Source: Motiliproteus sp036961355
Lineage (GTDB): Bacteria > Pseudomonadota > Gammaproteobacteria > Pseudomonadales > Balneatricaceae
Length of the DNA stretch: 64,000 nucleotides
Reading direction: 5' to 3'
Assembly: GCA_036961355.1 (NCBI GenBank)
Contig: JBALVL010000007.1
Location: forward strand, 67,957-131,956
The position numbers were made by a program, and so were the translations under genes. Within the stretch, counting starts at the first letter, position 1; the number at the start of each line of letters is the position of its first letter. Positions 52,100 through 61,323 of this stretch are shown here, in pieces. The notes below the pieces were generated by a model. The model was given only the letters and a program-made list of their open reading frames with translations, had not been told where the DNA came from and did not search any database.

Positions 52100-54470
52100 T
52101 GGATTGAACCTCTGAGGTTTGCAAAGTTGGGTCTGCAGCGGTGCTGTTTGATGTTGTTACAGCGTTTGAGTCTGCACTGGGTTCGGAGTCGAACAGCATA
52201 ATAAGAATCGGCAACAAAATGAAATCAACGATCAATGCAATGATGATGGTTACGGCGGTCATCAACCCCATATCAGAGTTAATCTTGAAACTGGATAACG
52301 CCAGAATCAGAAACCCGGCCGATAGCACCACAGTCGTGATCCATAGCGCGATACCGACGCTATTAAACGCATAGGTGATCGCCTCACGTGTACAGTGACC
52401 ACGCTGCCGGCGAGCGTACAAATACTTACTCAGGAAATGAACGGTATCATCGACCACAATGCCCAGCGTCATGCTGGTTACTACTGACAGCGCCAGTCCG
52501 ACCTCGGAAACCAACATACCCCAGACGCCGAAAGCGATGCCGGCAGGGATCAGGTTGGGTACCAAACTAATGAAGCCAAATTTCACCGATTTCAGCGCCA
52601 CTCCCAGTATTACCGAAATCAGCAGCAACGCCGTGAACGTGCCTATCAGCATGCTATTAATGTTGCGTTTACCGATATGCGCGAACATCAGCGACGGGCT
52701 GGCGATGGTACTTTGTACTTCCGGGGCATTGTCGTCGAGCCAGCGTTGGGCACGCTCTTCCATCTCTATCATTTGGTTGGACGTCAGCGTGTGGAAGTTG
52801 GCGACAATCCGGATCGCCGATTTGTCGACGTTGATCTGGTTGTTCAGATCCAAGCCGTAGGGCAACGACATCTCGTATAACAACAGGTATTGCGCTGCCA
52901 GATCACGAGATTCAGGCAGTCGGTAAAAGGCGGGGTCATCGCCGTGCATGTTGCGGTTGAGCTGCTTCATGGTGTCGGTCAGGCTATCGATATGGACCGT
53001 TTCGGGTTGCGCCCGCAGCCACTCAACCAGTTGCTCGGCTCTTTTCAGAAATATTGGCTCATTGATGCCGCTGGATTCTCCACTGGCTAGCTCAAACTCA
53101 ATCACTGCCATGCCGGTCAGGTGCTCGTCGCTAAAGTCAGCGGCAACCCGGAACGGTACGCTGTGGTCGAAATATTCGACATAGTTATCGTTCAGTTCGT
53201 TGCGCGGCACCTGGCTGACCGTTATCAGAATCACTGCCACTGAACCCCATAACAGTGCTCGGCGGTTGCCGATTACCGTCTTGCTGATTCGATCCATCAG
53301 TGTGTGATGATTCTTTTCTCTGGGCGTTACGTGTAACGGCATGATCGACAGCATGGCGGGAAATAGGGTTAGTGCCAGAACACAGGCCAGCATTACGCCG
53401 GTGGCGACGATATTACCGAGATCTTCAAACGGCGGTGAGTCGCTAAAATTCATACACAGGAAGCCGATGGCGGTGGTGACGCTGGTGAGAATTACCGGCT
53501 GAGTGTTTATTTTCAAACTGTTGGTTAGCGCTTTATTGCGTTCAACCCCGGAGCGCATCTCATGGTAGAAGGTTGTTAATATATGGACACAGTCTGCGAC
53601 CGCTAGGGTCAGGATAATGGTTGGTGCAGAGGCGGAAGGGCCCGTTAGGTAGAAGCCGCTCCAGCCCGCTAACCCCATCGTGCCAGCGATGCTGGCAATG
53701 ATGATCACCAGCGTTGCGACCAAACCACCGATAGTACGTATCAACACCCCAATCAACACAATAACTGCGAGGAACATCAACGGCACCAGCGATTTGCTAT
53801 CGTTTAGCGATGCCTCGGAGAAGGTGTTGTTCATCATCACCATGCCGCTGAGATAAACGTCCATATCTGGGTGCCGTTCGAGCAATTGGGCGCGGATCTG
53901 ACGCGCTGCGGCAGCAACCTCCGGTACCTCTTCTATCTGGTTGATTCCGGGCAGGTGGATGTTGACATTGACTCCGGCCACGGTGGAATCGGGTGAGACC
54001 AGCCGGTTAACCAGTCGGGGTTCGTTGAGGGCGATCTGGCGGATACGATCAAGCTCGCTGGCATTAAGTTCTTCCGTGGCGACCTCTTCAGCATCGGGCA
54101 GCAGATTCTCGACGATCATGTCGTCGTCTTCGGCATAGGTGTACTGGAAGTTTGTTATTGAATCGACCCGGGTAGAGTAGGGAATCTGCCAGCCCTGTTG
54201 GGTCAGATAGTCGAGCGCCCGCAGGTTGTCGTTGGAGAAGACGTTGCCATCTTTCGGGACGACCACAAAAAGGACATTGTCGCTCTTGGCGAAGGTCTTC
54301 TGGATGCGCTCGAAAGTTTGTAATTGCGGATTGTCTGAGCCAAAGAAAACCTTGTAGTCGCTCTTAAATACCAACCGTGAGGCACCATAGGATGCGATCA
54401 GCACCAGTGCCATTGAACACAGCAGCACCAGATAACGGTGGCGAATGATGGCTCGATAAAAGGTATCCAT
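52092..54470 (-). CDS. RND-superfamily (MMPL/SSD-like) transporter
   Basis: A 792-residue inner-membrane protein with a duplicated layout. TM1 is near residues 12-30, followed by a periplasmic domain (residues 30-205), TMs 2-6 in residues 205-400 including the sterol-sensing-like block SIAGTMGLAGWSGFYLTGPS and VADCVHILTTFYHEMR, TM7 and a second periplasmic domain, and TMs 8-12 from about residue 610. The second half shows VTSMTLGIVVDDTVHFLSKY, whose Asp residues fit RND proton relay. Related proteins move lipids, hopanoids or sterols. AGGAAC precedes the start. It leads the three-gene operon. Confidence 0.92.
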   Translation of the reverse strand: MDTFYRAIIRHRYLVLLCSMALVLIASYGASRLVFKSDYKVFFGSDNPQLQTFERIQKTFAKSDNVLFVVVPKDGNVFSNDNLRALDYLTQQGWQIPYSTRVDSITNFQYTYAEDDDMIVENLLPDAEEVATEELNASELDRIRQIALNEPRLVNRLVSPDSTVAGVNVNIHLPGINQIEEVPEVAAAARQIRAQLLERHPDMDVYLSGMVMMNNTFSEASLNDSKSLVPLMFLAVIVLIGVLIRTIGGLVATLVIIIASIAGTMGLAGWSGFYLTGPSASAPTIILTLAVADCVHILTTFYHEMRSGVERNKALTNSLKINTQPVILTSVTTAIGFLCMNFSDSPPFEDLGNIVATGVMLACVLALTLFPAMLSIMPLHVTPREKNHHTLMDRISKTVIGNRRALLWGSVAVILITVSQVPRNELNDNYVEYFDHSVPFRVAADFSDEHLTGMAVIEFELASGESSGINEPIFLKRAEQLVEWLRAQPETVHIDSLTDTMKQLNRNMHGDDPAFYRLPESRDLAAQYLLLYEMSLPYGLDLNNQINVDKSAIRIVANFHTLTSNQMIEMEERAQRWLDDNAPEVQSTIASPSLMFAHIGKRNINSMLIGTFTALLLISVILGVALKSVKFGFISLVPNLIPAGIAFGVWGMLVSEVGLALSVVTSMTLGIVVDDTVHFLSKYLYARRQRGHCTREAITYAFNSVGIALWITTVVLSAGFLILALSSFKINSDMGLMTAVTIIIALIVDFILLPILIMLFDSEPSADSNAVTTSNSTAADPTLQTSEVQSNV

Positions 54471-54700
54471 GATTGTTCCTATAGAAGGCTTCCGGTAACG
54501 ATAGGCTGGCGGGGATATTTGTGAGGCGACAGCGACGTGTTGCCAGTGATGGCGTGGCTGCTAATAAAACACGCTTGGTGGTACCGATCAATGTCAAAAT
54601 GGGGCGATAAAACGAAATCTACAGGGCGTAAAAAATCGCAGCCGTACAACCGCAATAAAATGTTTGCGGTTCAGCACGGCCAAGGGTGAATTTACGGCGA

Positions 54701-55078
54701 TCAGTGACGGGTTTTGCCGCGTGCTTCTGCCTGGGCTTTCCAGTCGTCGATATCGATGATCGTTGCCGACGGGCTGGTTGGCAGTGGAGTTAGATTTTTT
54801 TTGTGGCGTGTCAGCCGATTGACCTGCTGCAGCTTGCAGGTCAGTTGGTAGAAGCTATCGTGCATCATCGTCGAGACGGAGATTATTCCAGCCATTGGGT
54901 TTGCGGCTCGATCCAACGCCATCTCGACCCGATTTTGAATCGCCCGTAAACGGTGCTGGTGATGGTTGGAGGTAGTTTCGATAAACTGCTGGCAGGTTTG
55001 TTGCCGGAAGCGTTCAAATGCCTCCGGATCTTTGTCGGCCAACTCGATCAGTGTTTCAAACTCGGGAAGTTCAGCCAT
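54701..55078 (-). CDS. DUF3135 family protein
   Basis: A 125-residue soluble protein, largely helical, with LPEFETLIELADKDPEAFERF at the N-terminus, the core LRAIQNRVEMALDRAANPMA and LTCKLQQVNRLTRHK. This matches the DUF3135 family of marine gammaproteobacteria. Function is unknown. CGAGGAACTT precedes the start. It is divergent from the glycosyltransferase gene. Confidence 0.78.
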   Translation of the reverse strand: MAELPEFETLIELADKDPEAFERFRQQTCQQFIETTSNHHQHRLRAIQNRVEMALDRAANPMAGIISVSTMMHDSFYQLTCKLQQVNRLTRHKKNLTPLPTSPSATIIDIDDWKAQAEARGKTRH

Positions 55079-55227
55079 AGGAAGTTCCTCGTTACCCTGC
55101 CAGACTCGGCTAATTGTCTTGGTTCGGCCATCGTGTGCCCCTGTCTGTGAGTGTAGCCAAAAATTTAAAGCGCCGTTGTTTGCCCAGATACTGTGACCGC
55201 GTTGTCGGTTTGTTAAAGGAGAGATAA

Positions 55228-56385
55228 TTGAAAATTTTGCTGCTGAGCGGCTACCATGCCGCCAGCCATAAATACTGGACCGATGGGATGGTCAGGGCGC
55301 TGGATGAACATCAGTGGCACTGCCTGTCATTGCCGGCGCGGCACTTCAATTGGCGAATTCGGGGCGCGCCACTATCTTGGTTGAGCGAGCAGTCGGCAGT
55401 ATTGGAGCAGGACTACGAGTTGGTGATCGCCACCTCGATGGTTGATCTGGCAACCTTAAAAGGACTGGTGCCGAGCATCGCCCGAACCCCTTGTCTGTAT
55501 TACTGCCATGAGAACCAGTTTGAGTACCCCCGCAATTTCCGACAGCACGCCAGTGTCGATGCGCAGATGGTCAATCTATATGCAGCGCTGGCTGCCGATC
55601 GGGTGCTGTTTAATTCAGCATTTAATCGCGACAGTTTTTTTGCCGGGGTGAATCGGCTGTTGAACAAATTACCGGACCATCAACCGGCGACCATTGAGCC
55701 GCTGTTGGCCGACAGATGCCAGATACTGCCGGTGCCTTTGGTCATAAAAAATATGGCAGAGAGTTTGACGGATAACTTAAAGGCCAGCCCGCATCAGGCT
55801 GAGACACCCGAGCGGGTGTCTCAGCGTTGGCAGTGCCTGGCCGATAGCAACACAGTTAAAATTTTGTGGGCGGCGCGTTGGGAGTACGACAAGGGGCCTG
55901 ATCGGTTGTTGGCGGTGATGCAGCAACTCGAACGATGCGGAACGGATTATAAACTCTGTATTTTGGGAGAGCAGTTTCGTCGGGTGCCGCCACAGTTCGA
56001 AACCATTGAGCGGCAATTTTCTCATCGCCTGGTGCAGTTTGGGTATGCCGAATCGAGAGAGGCATACCAAGGCTGGTTAGCCAGCGCGGATATGGTGCTG
56101 TCGACCTCTATTCATGAATTTCAGGGGATCGCGGTTCTTGAAGCGATAGCGGCGGGCTGTGTGCCGATATTACCGAGCCGGCTGGCCTATCCCGAGTTGG
56201 TAGCGCCGCAATTTCTTTACGCCAGCCATATCGACGATGTTGAGCAGGAGGCGCTAGCGGCCGTTGCGTTGATTCACAGTCATCAAGTCCAACGAACCGA
56301 GGCCCCAGCGGTAGATCATTTTACATGGCCACAGCTGAGGTCGCAGTACGCGGCGGTTTTGGCCGAAACGGTTGCCGGATCCTAG
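55228..56385 (+). CDS. DUF3524 glycosyltransferase resembling tRNA-queuosine mannosyltransferase
   Basis: A GT-B glycosyltransferase of 385 residues. The N-terminal DUF3524 part begins MKILLLSGYHAASHKYW and contains HFNWRIRGAPLSWL and CLYYCHENQFEYPRNFRQ, hallmarks shared with human GTDC1/QTMAN, which adds mannose to queuosine in tRNA(Asp). The C-terminal group-1 domain has ILWAARWEYDKGPDRLLAVM and STSIHEFQGIAVLEAIAAGC as donor-binding site. Activity on Q-tRNA is inferred from family. The start is TTG 55228, well placed after AAAGGAGAG. Confidence 0.85.
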   Translation: MKILLLSGYHAASHKYWTDGMVRALDEHQWHCLSLPARHFNWRIRGAPLSWLSEQSAVLEQDYELVIATSMVDLATLKGLVPSIARTPCLYYCHENQFEYPRNFRQHASVDAQMVNLYAALAADRVLFNSAFNRDSFFAGVNRLLNKLPDHQPATIEPLLADRCQILPVPLVIKNMAESLTDNLKASPHQAETPERVSQRWQCLADSNTVKILWAARWEYDKGPDRLLAVMQQLERCGTDYKLCILGEQFRRVPPQFETIERQFSHRLVQFGYAESREAYQGWLASADMVLSTSIHEFQGIAVLEAIAAGCVPILPSRLAYPELVAPQFLYASHIDDVEQEALAAVALIHSHQVQRTEAPAVDHFTWPQLRSQYAAVLAETVAGS

Positions 56386-56427
56386 CAAATACGACGCATT
56401 TGGGTGGCGTTTACACGCAGTAGCAAT

Positions 56428-56456
56428 CTGAACACTATCGCGTTGATCGTGTTCAG
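56428..56456. terminator. Hairpin between convergent glycosyltransferase and ridA genes
   Basis: CTGAACAC and GTGTTCAG form an 8-bp stem around a 13-base loop midway between two convergent stop codons. There is no T tract on either strand, so it is at best a weak or factor-assisted bidirectional terminator. Confidence 0.35.
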
Positions 56457-56476
56457 ACCGCTTGCAGGACAAAGGT

Positions 56477-56866
56477 TTACTGCGGCACAGCGGCGTAAGC
56501 GACTACTTCGCATAGCATCTCTTCGCGCGCGAGACCCGCTACGATCATCGCCGCACGGTTGGGGTAGGGTGCCTCGAAATACTCGGCGTAGACTTTGTTG
56601 AAAACAGGCAGCTGGTCACGTGCGGTGACATAGATCAGCACCTGAGTGACATCGGCCATCGTCAATTTTGCCGCTTCAATCGTATGTTTAAAGTTCTCCA
56701 TTGTTTGGCGTGCCTGCGCTTCGATGCCACCCTCGACCACCTTACCTTGGGTGTCGATCGGGATTTGTGCGGTAGACAGCTGACCATTGGCGATGACAGC
56801 CCATTCCAGCGGGGCTTTGGAGGCGAACAGGTCGGTTTTAACGGCTTGTTTCATATCGGCATTCAA
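56477..56866 (-). CDS. RidA/YjgF family enamine/imine deaminase
   Basis: A 129-residue trimeric RidA-type protein that hydrolyses reactive enamine/imine intermediates from amino-acid metabolism. Residues show YSQ-variant WAVIANGQLSTAQIP, GGIEAQARQTMENFKHTIEA, DVTQVLIYVTARDQL, and the C-terminal arginine in PYPNRAAMIVAGLAREEMLCEV. The conserved catalytic arginine is that of NRAAM. It lies downstream of the BCCT gene but is separated from it by a strong terminator, so it is probably an independent unit with a related role. Confidence 0.9.
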   Translation of the reverse strand: MNADMKQAVKTDLFASKAPLEWAVIANGQLSTAQIPIDTQGKVVEGGIEAQARQTMENFKHTIEAAKLTMADVTQVLIYVTARDQLPVFNKVYAEYFEAPYPNRAAMIVAGLAREEMLCEVVAYAAVPQ

Positions 56867-56932
56867 CTCTTTGGTTACAAAATAATGGTTAGTCAGTGAG
56901 GGGTACTAGGTGATGGTTAGACTGTGGCTGTT

Positions 56933-56960
56933 AAAAAAGGGAGCGGTATCGACCGCTCCC
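56933..56960 (-). terminator. Rho-independent terminator after the BCCT gene
   Basis: A perfect 9-bp GC-rich stem (GGGAGCGGT / ACCGCTCCC) with a four-base loop. On the - strand it is followed by six T residues (complement of 56933-56938). It lies 55 bases after the BCCT stop and ends the ALDH-dipeptidase-BCCT transcript before ridA. Confidence 0.95.
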
Positions 56961-57015
56961 TAGGCAATAAACAGCTAGCAATTAGCTGCTTATATTTTTT
57001 GAATATAAGTTCTGC

Positions 57016-58611
57016 TTACAGCCCTTGCTCTTTGGCCATTTTCATGGCGATTTGTGGCGCGGTCCACAGCGACGGCAGCAGCACCAATGACACCGGTACA
57101 GCGGTTATGACGATGAACGATTGCAGTGCCGAGATACCCCCCGAGCCGATGGAGATAAGCAGTGCGGCGACCACACCCATCATCACGCCCCAGAACACCC
57201 GGATGGCGGGTTTTGGGTCATCGGTACCGGTCATCACCATCGATACGGCATAGGTCATGGAGTCACCGGTAGTGGCGACAAAGATGGTTGTTAGAATCAG
57301 GAACAGCACCGAGATAACGAATCCCATTGGTAACTGCTCAGTGATCGCCAACAGCGCGGCAGGCAGGTTGAAGCCGGTGAACGGACCCGAGATCACCCCT
57401 GGGTTGGCCAGTTCGAAGGCCAGACCGCTGCCGCCAACAATGGTGAACCAGAAGCAGGTGATGATCGGAGCAACCACCGAGATCAGTAACACCATCTGAC
57501 GGATAGTACGACCACGGGAGATACGCGCCACAAACATCGCCATCAGCGGACCGTAGCCCAGGAACCAGCCCCAGAAGAACACCGTCCACCAGTCCAGCCA
57601 AGCCGGGCTCGCCCGGAAGGTCGCCATCGGGATGAACTGGTCAAGATAAAGACCGAATCCGTGCAGGTAGCCGTCGACGATAAACGCGGTAGGGCCGAAG
57701 AACAGAATAAAAGCCATCAGTGCTACGGCAAGAATGACGTTGGCACGACTGAGTATTTGGATACCTTTGGTCACACCACTGACGGCAGACAAGGTGTAGA
57801 TACCGATCAGTCCGATCAGGATGGAAACCTGAGTGACGTAGGTATTGGGAATACCGAACAGTTTTTCCAGACCGAAACTGACCTGCAGGCCTAAAAAGCC
57901 GATAGGTCCGACCGTACCGGCGACAACCGCCAGTACGCAGCACGAGTCAACAATAGTCCCCAGTGGACCGGTCATCACACGATCACCAAATACCGGGTAC
58001 AGCAGCGTGCGCGGCTTCAGCGGTAGGCCTTTCTCGTAATGCAGGTACATGAAGACGATGCCGGTCAGGCTGCCGAGAATAGCCCAGGCCAGAAAACCCC
58101 AGTGCATAAAGCTCTGTGCCAGGGCGTTGTAGGCAGCCTGTGCGGTGCCGGTTTCACTACCGGGCGCGCCTGCAAATAAGGGTGGCGGTGAGGTGAAATG
58201 GGCCATCGGCTCGGCCGCCGCCCAGAACACGCCGCCACCGGCAAGCAGTGTACACATGATGATCGAGATCCACTTGAAGGTGGATATCTCCGGGGTCTTT
58301 ATACCACCGAGCACGACCGCACCGGTATGGCTAACGGCCAGCAGGATGCCGATAACAAAGGTCAGCAGGAGCAGTACCTGCCAATAAGCGCCGAACAGTT
58401 TGGTTGAGGTGGCAAAGCCGGTATTGACCCAGCCAGACATCATCTCAATGTCGTACAGGGCAAGCACAGCAAACAGCACTAACACGCCGCCACTGATAAA
58501 AAATACCGGTAGGTCGACACCTTCGAGCCAGTTGGTTTTGGGCGTGGCCGCCTTGTGTGAGGACATAGCTGCCTCGTGTGCAGGCATTGAAGCCTGGGTT
58601 GAATTAGTCAT
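57016..58611 (-). CDS. BCCT-family (betaine/carnitine/choline) transporter
   Basis: A 531-residue sodium- or proton-coupled transporter with 12 membrane segments. The family signature DWWTVFFWGWFLGYGPLMAM in TM8 carries the aromatic box that binds quaternary ammonium groups, followed by FVARISRGRTIRQM. The N-terminus is cytoplasmic and rich in Ala/Thr/His, and QSFMHWGFLAWAILG is another conserved segment. Substrate within the class (betaine, carnitine, choline, proline betaine, ectoine) cannot be told from sequence. CAGGAGACTATA precedes the start. It follows a dipeptidase gene in the same transcript. Confidence 0.93.
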   Translation of the reverse strand: MTNSTQASMPAHEAAMSSHKAATPKTNWLEGVDLPVFFISGGVLVLFAVLALYDIEMMSGWVNTGFATSTKLFGAYWQVLLLLTFVIGILLAVSHTGAVVLGGIKTPEISTFKWISIIMCTLLAGGGVFWAAAEPMAHFTSPPPLFAGAPGSETGTAQAAYNALAQSFMHWGFLAWAILGSLTGIVFMYLHYEKGLPLKPRTLLYPVFGDRVMTGPLGTIVDSCCVLAVVAGTVGPIGFLGLQVSFGLEKLFGIPNTYVTQVSILIGLIGIYTLSAVSGVTKGIQILSRANVILAVALMAFILFFGPTAFIVDGYLHGFGLYLDQFIPMATFRASPAWLDWWTVFFWGWFLGYGPLMAMFVARISRGRTIRQMVLLISVVAPIITCFWFTIVGGSGLAFELANPGVISGPFTGFNLPAALLAITEQLPMGFVISVLFLILTTIFVATTGDSMTYAVSMVMTGTDDPKPAIRVFWGVMMGVVAALLISIGSGGISALQSFIVITAVPVSLVLLPSLWTAPQIAMKMAKEQGL

Positions 58612-58754
58612 TATAGTCTCCTGATGGATCTCTTATATTTATAGGTTTATCAGGCTATTACTTTGACGACGTAGGGCCCTATGGCACCACGCAGTCGCTG
58701 TTGTTCCAGGTATGAGCTTTGATTAAGGATATTGGCTATCCGCTTGGGCTGGAT

Positions 58755-59765
58755 TTATTGCCGCTGTAGCGCAGCGTCGAGGAAGTTGAGCCAGTTCTGT
58801 CCCATCACCCTGGCAACATCTTCGGGGCTGAAGCCGCGTGCCAACAGGCCGTTGGTGATGTTGGGGAAGTCTCGGCTGTCACGAAACCACGACAGCGGCT
58901 TGGGCCAGTCGGCATTGGCCTTAGAGCCTTCGCCGTAATCCATCTCTTTTGACCAGCGGCCGTTGCGCATCCACTCCAGTACCGCCACCGGTTGTTGCTG
59001 GCACAGGTCCGTGCCGATACCAATCTGATCGATCCCCATCAGGTCGGCCGTGCTGGCGACCATGTCGCAAAAATCATTGAGCGTGCAGTCGGGACCGTTG
59101 CGAAGATGGAACGGGTAGAGACTGAAGCCCAGTAAACCGCCAGATTCCCCCAGAGCTTTGAGCACGTCGTCAGACTTGTTGCGTTTGGCGTGATGAAAAC
59201 TGTTGGGATTGGCGTGTGAAATCACGATAGGGCGCTCGGAGATTTCGATCGCCTCCAGCGTGCTTCGCTCGCCACTGTGGCTCATATCAACCACCATACC
59301 GACCCGATTCATCTCCTTGATCGCTTGCCGGCCAAAACGGGTGACACCGCTGTCTTCGGCTTCGTAGCAGCCGCAAGCCAACAGGCTCTGGTTGTTGTAG
59401 GTCAACTGCATGATCATCAGGTTGAGCTCGCGCATCACCTCGATCATGCCGATGTCGTCTTCAATCGGTGAGCAGTTCTGCGCTCCGAACATGACGCCAA
59501 CCTTACCAAGCTGTTTGGCGAGGCGGATATCCGCCGCACTTTTCACCGGCATGATCAGGTCGCTGTTCTGCTCGAAGTGCCGATTCCATTCGGCAATCCG
59601 TAACAGGGTTTCGCGAATCTGCTCGTGGTACACGATGGTCGCGTGGACCATCGTGACGCCACCTTGATGAAGCTGTTCGAAGATCGCCCGGTTCCAGTTG
59701 GAATACTGGAGACCGTCGATCACGATCAGCTCCTTATGCAGCGATGTCGTAGTTGGTTGAAACAT
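58755..59765 (-). CDS. Membrane dipeptidase (renal dipeptidase, M19) family protein
   Basis: A 336-residue zinc amidohydrolase-fold enzyme without a signal peptide, so cytoplasmic. ELIVIDGLQYSNWNRAIF replaces the common DGHND opening, MVDMSHSGERSTLEAIE and PIVISHANPNSFH contain metal-binding histidines, and the C-terminal DQIGIGTDLCQQQP supplies the final aspartate region. The altered N-terminal metal motif (DGLQ rather than DxHxD) suggests a divergent subgroup. Related genes occur in betaine and dimethylglycine catabolic clusters. Starts 12 bases after the ALDH stop. Confidence 0.88.
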   Translation of the reverse strand: MFQPTTTSLHKELIVIDGLQYSNWNRAIFEQLHQGGVTMVHATIVYHEQIRETLLRIAEWNRHFEQNSDLIMPVKSAADIRLAKQLGKVGVMFGAQNCSPIEDDIGMIEVMRELNLMIMQLTYNNQSLLACGCYEAEDSGVTRFGRQAIKEMNRVGMVVDMSHSGERSTLEAIEISERPIVISHANPNSFHHAKRNKSDDVLKALGESGGLLGFSLYPFHLRNGPDCTLNDFCDMVASTADLMGIDQIGIGTDLCQQQPVAVLEWMRNGRWSKEMDYGEGSKANADWPKPLSWFRDSRDFPNITNGLLARGFSPEDVARVMGQNWLNFLDAALQRQ

Positions 59766-59777
59766 GGGGAACCCCCG

Positions 59778-61220
59778 TTAAGCACGGATGTAAGTAGTTT
59801 TAACGACGGTGTAGAACTCTTTGGCGTAGCTTCCCTGCTCGCGTGGTCCGAAGCTGGAATCCTTACGACCGCCGAACGGTACGTGGTAATCGGTACCGGC
59901 TGTCGGCAGGTTGACCATCACACAACCCGTTTTGGCCCGACGTTTGAAATCGGTGGCGTACTTCAGCGATTCGGTGCAGATACCACCCGTCAGGCCAAAG
60001 TTGGTGTCGTTCAGCGTGGCCAACGCCTCTTCGTAATCTTTGACTTTGATGACGCAAGCTATCGGCGCAAAGGCTTCTTCACGGTTGATCGTCATCGCGT
60101 TGGTTGTTTCGGTGAACAGGGCAGGCTGCATGTAATAACCATCGGTGTCCTCGGTCAGTACGTCGCCACCGTATACCAGCTTGCCACCTTCGTTCTTGGC
60201 GGTTTCCAGGTAGTTGAGGTTCTGCTCCATCTGGCGAGCATCGGCTACCGCACCGATATGAACACCCTCTTTCAGCGGATGACCGATCACCAGTTTCTTC
60301 ATTCGCTCAATTACTGCGGCCACAAAGCGATCGTGAATCCCTTCGGTAACAATCAGCCGAGAAGAGGCGGTACATTTCTGACCGGTTCCACCGTAAGCGC
60401 CACCAACGGCACATTCGACAGCGTTATCAAGATCGGCATCATCGAGAACGACCAGCGCGTTTTTGCTGCCCATCTCCAGCTGGCACTTAACCAGGTTGGC
60501 GGCTGTTGCTGCCGCCACCTTGCGGCCGGTTTCCAGTGAGCCGGTAAAGGTCAGTGCGTTGATGCCACGCGAGTTGATCAGCACATCACCGACCTGCGAG
60601 CCAGGCCCCATGACCAGGTTGAAGGTGCCTGCGGGCAGCCCTTGACGGGAGATTATTTCGGTCAGCGCCCAAGCACTGGCGGGGACCTGATTAGCAGGCT
60701 TAAATACCACCGCGTTACCGAATGCCAACGCCGGTGCGATCTTCCAGGCGCCGGTTGCGGTTGGAAAATTCCACGGGGTGATAATACCCACCACACCAAC
60801 AGGCTCACGGCGCGTTTCAATTTCAACACCGGGACGGACAGAGTCGGCGGTTTCGCCCATCTGACGCAGCACTTCGGCGGCGTAGTAATGAAAGAACTGA
60901 CCCGAACGGTACGTTTCACCGACACCCTCAGCCAGGGTTTTACCCTCTTCGCGAGCCAGTAGTTTGCCCAACTCATCTTTGCGTGCAATTAGCTCATCAC
61001 CGATCGCCATCAATACCGAGTAGCGCTGTTCCAGACCACTTTTGGCCCACTCAATCTGACCGGCAGCGGCGGCTGCGATAGCGGTTTCGGTTTGGGATTT
61101 ATCAGCCTGTGCGTAGTGACCGATGAGATCGCTGGTATCGGCGGGACTGATGTTGGCGATACTACCGTTGCCGTCTACCCACTGACCTGCGATGTAATTT
61201 TGAAAGATTGAATCAGACAT
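59778..61220 (-). CDS. NAD(P)-dependent aldehyde dehydrogenase
   Basis: A 480-residue ALDH-superfamily enzyme. VVGIITPWNFPTATGAWKI near residue 145 binds cofactor, LTFTGSLETGRKVA is the NAD loop, QLEMGSKN carries the general-base Glu near residue 252, and GGTGQKCTASSR the catalytic Cys near residue 286. EEAFAPIACVIKV and SSFGPREQG are also conserved. Similarity is greatest to semialdehyde dehydrogenases such as alpha-ketoglutarate semialdehyde dehydrogenase, but specificity is not certain. A TAGGAGGT site lies just before ATG 61220. First gene of the catabolic transcript, divergent from a LysR regulator. Confidence 0.93.
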   Translation of the reverse strand: MSDSIFQNYIAGQWVDGNGSIANISPADTSDLIGHYAQADKSQTETAIAAAAAGQIEWAKSGLEQRYSVLMAIGDELIARKDELGKLLAREEGKTLAEGVGETYRSGQFFHYYAAEVLRQMGETADSVRPGVEIETRREPVGVVGIITPWNFPTATGAWKIAPALAFGNAVVFKPANQVPASAWALTEIISRQGLPAGTFNLVMGPGSQVGDVLINSRGINALTFTGSLETGRKVAAATAANLVKCQLEMGSKNALVVLDDADLDNAVECAVGGAYGGTGQKCTASSRLIVTEGIHDRFVAAVIERMKKLVIGHPLKEGVHIGAVADARQMEQNLNYLETAKNEGGKLVYGGDVLTEDTDGYYMQPALFTETTNAMTINREEAFAPIACVIKVKDYEEALATLNDTNFGLTGGICTESLKYATDFKRRAKTGCVMVNLPTAGTDYHVPFGGRKDSSFGPREQGSYAKEFYTVVKTTYIRA

Positions 61221-61323
61221 ATTGACCTCCTAATGTTGTTGGAGAAATCATATGTCCTGTGCTTCAATAATAAAAATTAATAAATAATATCTAGCGATAA
61301 GGTTTTCTTATTGGGAGGCTGCG

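Noticed and set aside
59625..60539. Long open frame on + opposite the dipeptidase/ALDH genes
   Set aside because: Antisense to two clearly identified genes; translation shows no domain and crosses the boundary between them.
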